Origin: Acanthornis magna
Lineage: Eukaryota > Chordata > Aves > Passeriformes > Acanthizidae
Assembly: GCA_036785705.1 (NCBI GenBank)
Contig: JAWUZG010000036.1
Location: forward strand, 12,953,501-13,017,500
DNA: 64,000 nucleotides
Direction: 5' to 3'
Position numbers and translations under genes: made by a program. Under the pieces are notes generated by a model, which was not told the origin of the DNA, searched no databases, and worked only from the letters and a program-made list of their open reading frames with translations. This document shows, one piece after another, positions 48,102 through 61,566 of this stretch (position 1 is the stretch's first letter; each line of letters starts with the position of its first letter).

Positions 48102-49579
48102 GTAAGTCTGAAGCAACACAAAGGTTTAAGTGTGATTCACTTGCACCTGCACTCCTATTGCTACTTAATCTGACTTGCAACACGCCTTGCTATTTTGCCA
48201 CTTTCCCCAAGATTTCAAATCAACATTACCAAATGTCTGAATTGGGTGTGATGATATTTTAGCATGTAAATTTGTCTAAAATAAGTCTGAGTGAGATTCA
48301 AAACATCCCTTTAACAGTGACATGGCATTCTATGAATTACAGAATATGAACAGGTGAATATGAAATCAAATGTGTGATTCATCACGTTCACTAGAAAAGT
48401 TCACACTTATGCACTCAAATATTTTATTTCCCTGAAAATGTTGAATGGCTGGTCAAAGAGAGCCAAGACATTTCCAGAGTTAATAAATACGACAATAAAC
48501 TTTAATCTGGTTTCTACTTCCATTTCATCATCAAGCTTGTAATAACAAAAAGTTACAATATTATACTCTTCTCACTAAGAGAGCCTTGACATAATAAAGA
48601 AATCCCCTTAGAGAAGGGATTCCTGAAAACTGCTGTTTAAGAGAGATATTGCACTTTCCAGCCCTGTTCCCAAGAGTTTAGTGGCTTGGAGTACAATTAT
48701 CTGGCAGGAGTGAATCTGCCTTCTCACGTACGAATGCCATGAGCAGCTGGCTGCAGAAGCAGTGCTGGCAGTAGCTTCAGCCACATGACTGTTCCTCTAG
48801 TCCAGGGAAATATGCCAGATGGCAGCCAAAGAAGAAAAACAGAAAGAAAGCAGAAGCAGGAACAAAAGAAACTCACATAACCCAACAAAGAACCTCTCTG
48901 TCTCTTCCACATGAAAGTATAAGTGTCATGATAACTGTCTCAGGAAGTGTATCTTCATAGCTAACTGAACAAAGATGTGGTTTTGACATTGCAATAGGGT
49001 ACTTACTAATTATTTGATTATTCAATTTAATGCATATTATTGCCAGTGTTATTTCTCTGTAACACCCATTTTACTTTGGATCTTACCATATCTACAAAAT
49101 TTTCTCCACAGAAAGGTTTTACTCAGCAGATAGCGACTGTGAGTTTTCCACAAAATGTGAAAAAACATGCACATGGTAGAAAAAGACTTAATGGCCAGCC
49201 AGGCAACCTGGGCAGATCCTACTGCCTCTGGAGAATCTTCTAAGTGGTCCTGAGGACCTGTCATTATGTCAGTGGGAAGCGTGTTTATTATCTAGCAGGA
49301 CTGAGTCTTGTGTCCTTATTCATACATCTCAGTTACGTGCAGGAAATTTTGATAGGTGCTTTAGTTTTTCTTCATCTGTGTGTGACAGGATTTAGAAATT
49401 GTGAAGAAAGTTTCTATCTCCATTCGTTTTTCAGAGGTTTCAGGAGGCTCTAAAGCATAACTGTGCTGCTATTTTTCACAATAACATCTAATGTTATTTT
49501 CCTGAGCAAAGCTAAATGCAGGATTCATATTTGCATTTCAGTAGGGGAGGTGTGCTTCAATTTAGAGAGACTCAAGGCC
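48102..49579. other. Non-coding DNA
   Basis: Small frames on both strands (48724-48912 minus; 49040-49264 both strands) show no motif. No repeat is recognised. Confidence 0.5.
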
Positions 49580-50020
49580 TTAATAAGAAAGTTTAAAAAA
49601 AGAGAGGGGGGAACAAAAAGGAAAAGAGGTGAACTTATTTGTGTGTTCTGGAAACATAGTAAAGATATTCACATTTTGTTTGCAGTGGAGTAGAAGAATG
49701 TTCATCTTCCAGAGAGCAGAGTAGGCACACCTCCCTACAAAACTTAAACAACCCTGCTCCTCCAGCCTGAGAGAAGTTATGTAAATTGTGAAATGTTTTG
49801 TCAGTCTCCTGAGTCTCCTCTCTGTGAAGCACCCACTCCCGGCCTTGGTTCTACATCTAATAGTGTGAATACCTGCATTTCTCATATATAGTGAATCATA
49901 AGTATCTACCAGCTCTTCTAGTCGACTTTTTTTGTTCAGTACAATTTGCTGAAGGTTTAAGGTATGGTTTATTTGATGGAACAGGTGGAGCAAGAAGAGC
50001 TCTAAGTGACTGCATTGCAT
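49580..50020 (-). other. 146-codon ATG open frame with an internal exon-like segment (unproven)
   Basis: This is the longest open frame not explained by CR1. It starts with ATG at 50020 and ends at 49580. Inside it, a good acceptor (ACCTTAAACCTTCAG) and donor (ATGCAG then GTATTC) bracket 49948-49873, which encodes a charged segment including KKSRLEELVDTYDSL. The overall frame matches no family I know. In 64 kb of this composition one or two frames of such length are expected by chance, so coding status is doubtful. Confidence 0.15.
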
Positions 50021-53000
50021 TCCAACTCTTCCTAGAAAAATTGCGTTGTTTCAAGGCATATTTTTTCCCCAGCTCTGGGAAAACTTGCATCAGCCTGGGT
50101 CTTCTGTCACCTAATCAGAAAGCACTTCCTGATTAGCAAAGAAACTCAATTCACTATTTTGTTATAAGGTGGCATTCATAATTTGGCTGTAAGGGGGCAT
50201 CACTATATCAGAGAGTCTCCCAGAAATGAAATAAGTATTTTGAAACGTGATGGTCTATTTTGTTAATAGATTATGATTATCACACAAAAGAAACATTCTG
50301 GTTTTTCCCAAAATGTAACAAAAGAAAATTTAAAATTATGGCCAATGTCACAATTTGAACTGTTTGCTAAATAATGTTCATCATGGAATGCATGAACAGC
50401 ACTATCAGACACCCTACTTTAGAAACCAAAGTCCCTCAACATCAAATGTTTGAGTAACATGAGTAGAACTGTCAGTTGACATAAACAAGGTTATTAAATT
50501 ACATAGGCACTGAGTACTGTAAAATTTTGTAGTAGATTTCTAAATATAAACTACAGTGTGAATGGAGCCATAGCAGTGACATGGCAATATATTTATTAAG
50601 GATTTTTATTTCTCCTCCTAGAGACTTACAGTTAAATTAAACAGTAAAGAATATGGCTCACATTCAGTAATACAACTATGACCTTTTCTTAATGAAATTA
50701 TCTTCAACCTCCTCCTAATTCTTAAAAGCTCATGAAAACAGATATGTAACACTCTATGGGAACACAAAATTCATTTACACCTCTGGACTTTAGATAAAGG
50801 TTCCTTGCTTGTTATTTTTATTAACAGCTTTTAAAAATATTTTCACTGTGTTAGATTGAAAAATTATAAAATGTGCAATAAGTACATGAGTTAATAATGA
50901 AAATAACTGGAGCCTATATTAATATGTTACATGAAATACTTTTCTTTTTGTCTTTAAAGCATTGATATATATATGACAATTGATATAAATTTGTAAAAGA
51001 AACATTAGCAGCTTATCTTAAGCAAAAAAATCCCTGACAATAAGATTGCCTCAAGAAAATCTCAACTGAACTATATGATCTAATTTTGAACAGATACCAT
51101 ATTTTTATTTTCTATTCTAATACCTTTAGCTGTTGTTATTATTATTTTTGGCACAAACCTAGCCTGCTCTGTGTGAATAGCCTAACTTTTCCAAAACAAA
51201 ATACTGAGAGAGGCTGGACAGTACCTAGCCAGTTCTTTTTAACGCTATTCACCTATACAGTGTTTGTTATCAGTAATCCTACATAAAGCATTTATCCTCT
51301 GAGGCATTTTGTACTGTATATGTGGGCAAACAAATTTGAATTTTGCATTGATTAAAATTTAAAAGTTGTTATTATTAAGTTGATATGTAGTAAGTTCTCC
51401 AGTGAATTATACACAAATGGGAGGATCTTTTCTAGAGAATTTTATACTTGAAAATGTGCATGAATCAATTATAAATAAATGTAAGGAAGCTGAAGAACAA
51501 ATATTGGTTGACCTGCCAAAAGTAATGTGACAAAAAATGGCAATCACATATTACTACTGTGATTTTTAAACAATAGTTTAGGAAAAAATACAATCCATAT
51601 GTTTTTCTCATTGGCTATACTTACTTTCAAAAATGTTTAACATAAAATAATTTAAAAATATTATTTTCTGGCAAAAGTCTCAAAACTAAATATTCCTTCA
51701 GGTTTGGTATTCCGTATCAGTCTGTCATATTTTTAATTAAATATGTTAACTTATAATAAGTACTGAGAATACTTAGAATTAATATTTTCATAAGAACACT
51801 GACATATATGTTAATCTACCTTTTCCCCCTATTTGGAGTGCCAAAAATATTCAGAGTTATTATTTACTTGAGAAGTGCAGTTTCATACACTTCCATGATC
51901 ACTTTTACATATTTCCTTTTACACGATACCAATTTTCCTGGTACACCATGTTCAGCAAAACCTTTACGAGTTCAAGAGAGTCACAATTAATACAAGCCAT
52001 TTCCAATCTTTTTATATACTGTAATTCTCTAGAAGAATAAAAAAGATCCTCAGTTGCAACTATTACCACTGTCAATTGCACCATAAGCCACTAGAAGAGA
52101 TACCTGTAGGACTTCAAAAAGCGAAATCTCATCTTATTTCTTGGAGATGGACGAGGCATATAGGCTCCGAAAGGATCCCACAGAAAGGCCATTGGAAAAG
52201 CTAATTCTAAAACCGTCTAATAAATATATCTCTGAGGGGACACAGGACAGTAGTGCTGGAAGTGCCCCACACTAATCATGAAGCACTTGTAACTGTGTAA
52301 GGGTATGTCCTTTTCCTATGGTATGCTTTGGCAGAGATGTGGCTGGCTGAAAGCACAGGCTAAAGGGATAACTGGGATTTCCTGCTGCGTGAGGCTTGCC
52401 CTTTGCATAAACATCTCCTATATTCAGGGCTCTTATCGCATTATTCAAGTGAGAACTCTTATTGTAAACCCTTAGTTATAGCAGCTACTAAAGAGCACAG
52501 AACTATAGAGCTAAGGCAGACCAGAAATAGCCAAAGCCCTGATTATTCACTGCAGCCCAGACAAAACACCTCAAATTTTTAACAATCTGTTGAAAGAATT
52601 TTTAATATGGGTTATATTTGATCAACATCTTCCAACAGGCATCAGACAGTTACAGAGTATGGAGAGAAAAAAAAAAAGGCAAATGAACAAAAAAACCCCT
52701 AAATTAAAATCTGCTGCGACCCATATGTGTACCCCCAGCACAGTAAGGAGCTAGTAAATGGAGTGAAACTGCTGCTGGAAACACGATCACAAAGCCCTCA
52801 ATTGCCTCTTTGTTTAATTCTTAACTCTCTTCAAGTGCGCCTTCCGTCCTCACAGTTTCTTAAAGAGAATCAATTTATAAAGTTAAGCAGCTTTCCTGAG
52901 AGGGCTTAATGATCTACAAGAGATCAGCCGCTCTAAGAAAGTACGTCTCAGTCTGCTAGATAATTTTCAGGCCTCTTTGCAGCTTTTTCAATGACATCAC
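50021..53000. other. Non-coding AT-rich DNA
   Basis: No gene, transposon or structured RNA is recognised. Composition becomes very AT-rich between about 50.3 and 52.0 kb. Confidence 0.55.
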
Positions 53001-53060
53001 TCCTGTGCTGAATTACCACCAGTGACGTTGAGAATTTAACTCAGTTTCCTCCTACCTGAG
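53001..53060 (+). repeat. Possible MIR-type SINE relic
   Basis: GTGACGTTGAGAATTTAA followed by CTCAGTTTCCTCCTACCTG resembles the MIR sequence GTGACCTTGGGCAAGTTA and CTCAGTTTCCTCATCTG, with about a dozen bases missing between the two blocks. The 12-base match CTCAGTTTCCTC is exact. The copy is short and old, so the call is tentative. Confidence 0.35.
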
Positions 53061-55229
53061 GTCATTCCAGTTCAGTGTCTTTTTGTTGTTTGTTTAGCTG
53101 GCTGGGTTTGTGCTTCCTTTTGTTTTATATTTTATTTTTTATTCAAGCCTCAACTCTTGCAAACAATTGCTTCAGACTAGCTTTAGTAGTGTTAAAGGCA
53201 AGCAGCTCTCAATGTGGCTATGATCTCTCAACACTGGTAGGCAGAGTATTCTCTACTTCCAGTGATCTTAAAATAAATTCAGATATTTTTATTCATAAGA
53301 TATGTGATCAAGAAGAAACTGAGTATTCAGACAGAGTAAGGTTAAAGATGAAAATTTCGAATTGCTCAGAGCTTTATCAGAAAAGTTCAGACTTAGAAAA
53401 ATAAATTCCTAGGGATACATTACAACTATCCATCAATTATCTGATAAAATGTACTATTTTCATGGTAAAGGGTACGATGAGTAAGTACACTCTTCAGAAA
53501 GATTATAAATGTAGTACAACTGGCTGTATTTTTCTCCTTGGAGGAACCATTTTTCTCCTTTTACACTGATGAATGCACTACAGCATCAAGTGACAACAAA
53601 TATCTTCACACCGTAAGTTTTTAATATGTGGGATTCATAGGTGAAAGCCTCAAGAAGGCCAAAAGTCACTTTTTTATTTGATCAGTTCAAAGTATAGACT
53701 ATATAATTGAATTAAAATAATGTAGCAACTAATTTTCAAAGGGATGGAATTGTAATCATTCCAACAGTGCTTAGTGAGGTGCCTTTCGAGTACCATAAGC
53801 TACAGTCTTCTTCAAAATCATTATATCATTAAAGTCTGAATGATTAATAGATCACTTTAAACATGCCTGAATAATACTGAATGTGAGCATTGCCAAGATC
53901 AATATTTCTCTTCTGGCAAACAAAACCAGTGTAGGATGAATTTTTATAATTATATCCAACATATCTTAATATTGCCAGGTATTTTTCCTTTTCACATTCT
54001 GTTTCTAAAAAGGATTTTGTACAACACATCAATGCAGCAGCAGCATTTGCCTTTTAATTTCTTTTAATAAACTGAACCAAACAAACTGAGAACATTTGTT
54101 GTGAGTTCTCTTTCCTCCTTGGTGCATTTCCTTCACTGTGGCACTAAATCTTCTAATGAAGGCAACCACAATAAGGTCACACAAATAAGCTTCTTATAAG
54201 ATTACTAAAGACTAAATTTATACCTTGATATCAAAATCACTTATTGTCACTGGGTAGTGGCATGCAGTAGATTGCTGTACCAAAACATGCCACAGCGTTC
54301 ATAGAAATTCAAGGAAATGAAGGAGTAAATAATTCTGCAATACACCTCGACAGTTACAGAGCAGTTGTTAGACCCTTCCAGACATTTTCCTTTTCTCTCA
54401 ACCCAAAAGAAATCACTTCTAGAAACACTCAAATAACGTAACATGATCTGACATGAAATTGTTGCTTGTTAGCAATATTTTGCAGAAAAAATAGCTCAAT
54501 AGTGTGAGTAAAAAATTTCATCGTTTTATATAAAAGAGATATAATCAATCATTGCATTCAGAGATAATCCAGACTTCTTTTAGAAATGAATACTGCAATA
54601 AACAATTTTGGAGCAATATCTTTGACATTCTAATGCAGTTTTGTGATTGCAACTTTTGCTCTACATATTTTGACAGATACTGGGATATCAGTCCCACACT
54701 CCTAGCTGGTCAGCAGTACCTCTGTAGTGTGCCATGATGGCTTTGGATTTACAGAATCCACAAAAGGTGAATTTTTAGAAACATTTTTACTATTCCCCCA
54801 TGTATGTCAACTGCTGCTACTTTTTATAGAAAAGTCTCATATAAATAAATAGCAAAATAATACTTAGCATAATCCAAAATGTGAAATTTAAATTAATAAT
54901 GAGCACATAAACCCACATGAAACTAGACTCTTTTTTGGTCAGTTGAAATCAGGTAAGTGTGAAACCTCTTGTAAGTAAGTAGGTCTGGTCATAAGCATAA
55001 CTATCCTCACAGATACTTGGTTTATTTTTCCATTTTGACAGGTGAAGTAGTAGTAGATGTAGGAAAAAGAAGAAAAAATTCTGAAGTTATTTTTAAGGTT
55101 AGGGAAAGAAATGGGGCTGTCCTGCATCCTCCTTTCATGCTCCTCTGGGCAGCCTCCCCAAAGCCTCTGCCCTCTGTGAGGTTCTATTGTAATGCAGTGT
55201 TGTACTTCGAGAAAAAGGATGTTACACTT
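53061..55229. other. Non-coding DNA
   Basis: The 109-codon plus frame at 53075-53404 begins at GTG and owes its hydrophobic start to a T-rich run. A perfect donor (ATCAG then GTAAGT) at 54952/54953 has no open frame before it. Nothing else is recognised. Confidence 0.5.
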
Positions 55230-56025
55230 CCTATTGTGACAATAGCAATGGCACGGCTGAGTTGGAGTCTACTCATCAAACTAAAGGGAAAGAAGGAAAT
55301 GCTTAGGACAGGTGACCTGGGAAGAGTATAGAGAAGGACAATTATTTAGGATGGGGTCAGGAAGGCAAAGGCAAAGCTGGAGCTGAGCTAGTAAAGGAAT
55401 GCAAAGAATATCAAGAAGAGCTTCTATGGGTAAGTTAATCAGAAAAGGAAGGTCAAAGAAGGAGTAATGGCCCCTGTTAAACAAGGCTGGAAAACTGGCA
55501 ACAAGCATGAGGAGAAGGCTGCGGTACTCAACAATATTTTTGCCTTGGGCTTCAGTGATGGCTTCCCTTCCCATACTTCCCAAGAGGATACACAGTAGGA
55601 TAGGGTCTACGGGAACAAACCCTCCCACTGTAAGTAAAGATCAGATACATGACCACCTAAGGAACCCGAATGTACATAAGCCAATTGACCCAATGAGACG
55701 CATCCCAGAGTCCTGAGGGAAATGTGATGTATTTGCCAAGACACTCTCCATGACATTTGAAAAGCCATGGCAGTCAAGTGAAGTCCCAGGTGACGGGAAA
55801 GGGGGAAGCATTGCACCCATCTTTACAGAAGGTAGAAAGGAAGACTCTGGAGCCACCAATCTGTCAGCCAGCACAGGAAGGACATGGATCTGCTGGAGCA
55901 AGTTCAGGGGAGGCCACAAGGATGATAGTGGAAGGTGTCCCTGCCCGTGGCAGGGGGGTCAGAACTAGATGATATTTAAGGTTCCTTCCAACCCAGATTA
56001 TTCTATGTTTCTATGCTTCTATGAT
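55230..56025 (+). mobile_element. CR1 LINE, internally deleted mosaic copy
   Basis: Plus-strand CR1. From about 55230 it follows the inter-domain part of ORF2 ('GTGACCTGGGAAGAGTATAG', 'GATGGGGTCAGGAAGGC', 'GGTACTCAACAA'), then the start of the reverse transcriptase domain: FEKPWQSSEVP and PIFTEGRKEDSG stand for the family motifs FEKSWQSGEVP and PIFKKGKKEDPG. After the position matching 'RPVSL' (about 55868) it jumps to the far C-terminal part (GRTWICWSKFRGG), then at about 55926 to the 3' UTR (GTGGAAGGTGTCCCTGCCC). It ends with three tail units (ATTCTATG, TTTCTATG, CTTCTATG; 56000-56023). So it has two internal deletions. It is inactive. Confidence 0.92.
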
Positions 56026-59000
56026 ATAAACTCTGTTGTTTTGTTTAAAAAATTCTTACTTATCAACAACTGGAAACAGAAAGAGTTCAGACTGGGTTCA
56101 TTACAACAGGCAGAATGGTTTACACTAGCATACAGCATTTTACAGATGCTTCTCAAAGTTATTCCATTTGTTTTCAAACACTGTCTGATGGTTTAGTTAG
56201 ACATTTCCAAACAAAATGTTACTGAATGTTGTGTAACAGAAATCAAATATTTACCCTCTATTTCAAAGATGTATCTTGCATAATTCAAATTATAACTAAT
56301 TTAATAATATTAATGTAAATTTTATTATGGAGTAGATATTTTTCCAGCTTTTTTCCTTTCTCTCTCACCACTATCAAGACAATTGAATCACAACTGTAAA
56401 AATAAGAATTAAGACTAAACAGTTTGAATGTAAGATAAACTTACATTCTAATTTTCCCCCGTAGAATAATAGTATTTAGAGTTTCATATACAGTTTATAA
56501 AAGTTTATGCTGGAAAGCTAAAAATATATAAGGCCTAGAATAAAATATAATTACTTTTTACATTTCGTTTAGTTTTCAAGCTTACTTTTAAAAAAATCTT
56601 CTTCCATTTTTGTGTTATTCCTGTTCAAAATATTATGCTTCATAATAGAGATATTTTTTCCTGTAATAAGTATCCTGAAATTTGAAGTATTCCTTTTTCA
56701 CTTAAAATAAAAAGGATCACCCTAAACAAAAAGACCTTACCCAAATCTGATTTTGAATCGTGAACTGAAAACCTGAACTTTCAACCCCTCAAAAGGCAAG
56801 CACATTTCCTTCAGTCTTTCATTTTTTCCTCCACTCTGATCTATTTTAACATGCCAAGGAGTCTGAATATATCATACTTTTGATACCAGCTTGGTCCTGT
56901 TAAAGTGTGCAATGCAAAATAAGCCACAAATTATTTCATTTGTGATGAAGCATCAAGGAAAAGGCATGTTCTGACTATATTTTGTCAAGATTCTGCCCAA
57001 GAACATTATGTCTTTGCTCTGCAAATTCCTTCTGATTATTATTACTTATCATCCCTTCTTGGCTTTAATGTCTAATCCTGCAGTCCTTGTTTCTGTGAAG
57101 AAAATCTGGTTAAAATATTTCTATAAGACTTTTTACTCGAACAGTTTCTGAAGTAGTTGTCTGTACTGACATGACTCTTATGATTGGAGCACCCACAAGA
57201 AGGCTCTGCTAAGAATTTTTTGTGATTTGTAAAGAGTCAGCATAGCCTGTAGCCCTTCTGTCAAAAGGATTTCTTACGTATCTAGTCTATATATTTGTGA
57301 ACTTCCAATCATTTTAATTATCTCCCAGTTTCCTGTAAAACCATTACTCTAAAGGGTTAAAAATTATCTAGAAGGATGACATACAAACATGCACTTACAC
57401 ACACGCATTTTGTAATTAGGAAATATATAATAATTCTGAAAACATCATAAAATGTCTGAGTTTTGCTTTTTCGGGAAATTTTATAGTAATGTAATTTTTT
57501 GCTAGTGCTGGTTTTACACATAAAACCTGGTTTGACATGCATGTATGAAGGGTTTTGTCTCATCAGTCATTAACTATTTGTGGCCTCTCATATATTTATT
57601 GTGTGGAAATTATTGTAAATAGTGATGACTAATTTAAAGTGAGAGGAAGCTTCATGCTCTTGTCATTGCCACGAGTCATTTGATGAAGCAGTAAGCTCTC
57701 ACTCAGAAAGTAAAATGACTGTGTCTGTGCTGGAAGCAAATCACATGAATAGATAAGTGTATGAAGGATAAAAAAAGTGTGAAATTCTTTCCTACAGATT
57801 AATGTACTAATACTGGAGAGCAAGAAGAGAGATGTCAAAAATGTACCAGGCTAAAAAGATAGCTCTTCCATTAGGCCTGCATAGAAACACTACCTACTAT
57901 AGGTGATAGATATCATCAAGAAGGCAATATCAGAACGAAAGCCAGGAGAGACCTGAGCTCAGAAATAAGTTATTTTAATAGTGAAGGATGTAAGTCATGC
58001 AACAATGTTAAGACTATTGAAATATATGTAGCAGAGTTTTTACAAAGTTTGCACAGCTTTTACTGAGCAAAGTTTTTCTCTGAATTTCTGTGACAACTCC
58101 TGCAGCCTGTGTAAACACATTATCCTTGGTACAGACTATTATGCTTATCTATGGACATTATACAAGCACTGTACATTGATCTTCAGCTTACAGAGTTTTA
58201 AACTACCGAATTCACTAAAAACAAAATTGAAAGTATTTTTTTAAATGATAGTCAGATTAAATAATGTTATAGAAATGCTGTTTTTCCTGATAATGTTCCA
58301 ATAAATCTTATTTTATTTATTAAATCTATATTTACAAAAAATAATAGTTTTATGCAAGAAATGAACGTTGTAGTCATTATTTTTTAAATCACTGCTGAAA
58401 TCAAAGCTTTTCTATTTATCTGTTCTTTCAAAGGATGCTGATAAACTTCAAGGACAAATAGTGTCTCTAGAACTACTGAGGAACCTAATTTTAGTACAAA
58501 TGAAATTGAAGAGCTTGTGCAAACGATTACCAGGCACCTTTGACTCATGTTTGGAGCTGGCTTATTGAAAGGGGATTTCACAGATAAACAAAATGTATAT
58601 TCAGCAAATTAACTAGGAAGGCTTTCAGTTTTTTCTTTGATTCCTCAAAGATCTGTCAGAGAATTAGTCATTCCTTGCCATGAACACTTAAAATCCTATG
58701 CTTTTAGTGGGATTTCAAGAACTATTTGGCAGGAACACTTTCTGCTTCTAGGTGACTGCAACAGAAGTGGCACCAGAGTCACTTAGATCAGAGCTAATTT
58801 GAGAAGTGCCTTAGGACAAGGGCAAAAAAATGGGACAGCTCTGGACAGTGCTGAAATGCAAAAGAAATAAGCTTAGTTTACAGTCTACTTTTAAATTTAC
58901 TAAATTTGCTGTTAACACACATAAGTAATATAACACATATAAGTAATTCTTTGCATCATGTGTAGTGTAAGTAATCTTTGATAAATACAGAAATAAAGAT

Positions 59001-60287
59001 CCTACTTCAATGCCTGAGCACAAGAAGATAGAATTAACTGCCAGCAAGACTTGGGAAATCTGAGTCTGAAAGTCTGTGCGACTCAGCCCTGTTTGTCCGT
59101 GTGACAGTTAAAAAGCATGGATCAATTCTCCTGCTGCTTGGATAGGCACATTTATCTGTCCTTTAAAGATGATGGACAACATTTATATGTAAGTTCTTAA
59201 ACAGGCACGTTTGTCTTATGCAACGAAGTCTTATTCAGAAGAAAGGAACAATCAGAAGAAAGGCATTAGGGCTGCCCAGGACACATTTTCTAGAGAATTA
59301 CTAAAATGTGGTTTTCTTTCAGTCTCCAAGGAAATATTCTCCATGAAAATGAGTAGAATGAACTGGTAATCAACATGGCAGACAAAAATACTGGAAAATC
59401 CCAGAAGAGGTGCCTGAAAGACAAGTGTGAAGACAACTCTCTTGTCTACATACCTAAATATTGATCCAAAATTCAAATTTCCCAGGTATTGTTAAGGGTA
59501 TTTGACTAATAAATTGACAGAACCAACATTTTTACATATTTTGTATTTAATTACATAAAATATTCAAAAGAATACCTTAAGTATCTATTTTGTGTGTTTC
59601 AACAGTTTATTAAAATGAAAATTATCCATCTGTAAATAAGTTTTTTTTCAAGCAATGAAAATGGAAGTTGAAGTAGGGAACTTAAGCTATTTTAGCTTAA
59701 ACCTAAAAGGATATGAGTACCTGAACTAGGATTGGAATCTTGCTTAACACATGACTCTAATGTATAATAATAATTTATAAATTATAGTAATATAAATGTA
59801 ATAAACTTCATTTTGAAAAAAAGAATTATACTACAGGTAGGTAAAAATACTATATTTAGTTTTTAATAATTCTTCATTATATTTATTCTTCTTCAATTTC
59901 TGTTTAAGTATATTTTATATAAAATTAAAGCAATTATATTCATAATTCATTCCTTTAGCTCTTCTGACTTATTTAATTGCACAATCCTAACACAAGAATT
60001 ACTATATCAGATGATGAGAACAGCTTTATTTAGATTTTATATTGGAAGTACTATCAAAAGTTCCTAGCATAAAGTATGAAAATTAACTTAGGGAAAGTAT
60101 GAAATAAAGAGGTCGGCATTGGAAGTTACTCTAAAACCTCAACAGATGCAAAAGTAATTTTAGACTCTTTGTTGCTGCAGGTGATGGAAGAAAATTCATT
60201 AATAAGAATTCACTGAAACATTCTTGACAGAAATTAAAAAAAATTGCAAAACTGTCAAAACTACACATAAAGTTAACAAGTGATATG
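56026..60287. other. Long non-coding, very AT-rich stretch
   Basis: No gene or transposon is recognised. AT content is highest at about 56.26-56.72 and 59.50-60.00 kb, with runs of TAATAT/TTATAA. Short frames are AT-driven. Confidence 0.55.
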
Positions 60288-60385
60288 GTCTAAGACCCCA
60301 TGCCCCTGGTGACCCTGCTTGAGCTAGGCTTGGACTAAAGGATCCCCAGAGGTGCCTTCCAGCCTGAGTGGTTCTGTGATACTGT
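60288..60385 (+). mobile_element. CR1 LINE 3' end (short)
   Basis: GACCCTGCTTGAGC, GGCTTGGACTAAAGGATCC, CCAGAGGTGCCTTCCAGCCT and the tail GTTCTGTGATACTGT follow the 3' end of another CR1 subfamily (GACCCTGCTTGAGCAGG, GGTTGGACTAGATGATC, CCAGAGGTCCCTTCCAACCT). Only about 100 bp survive. Confidence 0.85.
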
Positions 60386-61511
60386 AAAGCAATCCCGCCT
60401 TTGGTAGGTTTTGATGTCATGAAATCGATGGGATTTCAGAAGTGCTTTAACATGCTTGCAAAGCGTTTCTCTCTCTGTAGAAACACACTTTCATGCCCTC
60501 TGGTGTTCAGTAAAATATAAAACATTACTCTCAGAACAATTACTTCTAAAATAATAACACATCCATAACCAGATGATTTTCTTTCTTTGGAGTGGTTTGT
60601 TCAGCTGGCTGCCACCAGATGTGTCTGTGTGGTGAGCTCAGCTGACCTTTCGGCTACACTGACTATTTGGACTGGCTGCCGGTGGGCTGCAGTTGCTCTG
60701 ACACCTCTCACGTATGCAGAGATCATGTCTTTGTATAGAGGGCTGTCTTAACCCGGAGCAAGCTCCTTCCCTGGATTCTTAACAGCTTAAAACCCTCAGA
60801 AAATGGGACTTATATACTTTTAAAGGAAGCACAATTCCTAGCATTTAAAAATGTGATCTATATAAAACTCTAAGTGCTTAACATAAGGTTATTCAATCTC
60901 AGATTTATGTGATTATAAGGTAGGAACAGTAACAAATGAACCACTTTAAAGTAAAGATGATTGCAGCAGCAAGGCTGACTTATGCCTGTCTTCCTAGTTG
61001 AAAATATTGGGGTTGAAATATATAGTTTTTTTTAAAAGCAGCAAACATCTGTACTTTACTTACATATACCTCTTCAATATTTGAAATTGTGAGGAATATT
61101 GGGACCATCTCCAGTACACAACTCCCATACCAACCACTGACAAGCATGCCCAGCATGAATCATAAATTAGAAGTTAGTTCAGAAGCTTGAGAATCAGTAC
61201 ACCAGTAACAGTTTGTGCTCATTAAGAAAGGATGAAATCCTGTGTGCATGAAAAGCAAAGACCATACATTTTCAAGTTATGACATGGCTCAGAGTTTGCT
61301 GATGTCTTTCACAAGGGCAGCTCTTTGTCACTGGCCACTTTTAGTTATTTCAACAGCCAGGGCTAAGTCTTCATGTATACTCAAAAAACCCAAACCAACC
61401 TCTAAGAATTTCAAATCCCATGAAAAAAAACAATGTAAACCCCAAACCTGCTCACTACAAATACCCCTTTACCCCATCTGTTACTAAAAAAATGAATGGA
61501 AACTGAAGATT

Positions 61512-61566
<55 letters not shown>

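Noticed and set aside
53075..53404. 109-codon frame with a hydrophobic, signal-like start
   Set aside because: Starts at GTG rather than ATG, and the hydrophobic part comes from a T-rich run; no splice context supports it.
54831..54960. Perfect donor ATCAG|GTAAGT with an upstream acceptor
   Set aside because: All frames between them have stops; at most a non-coding exon.
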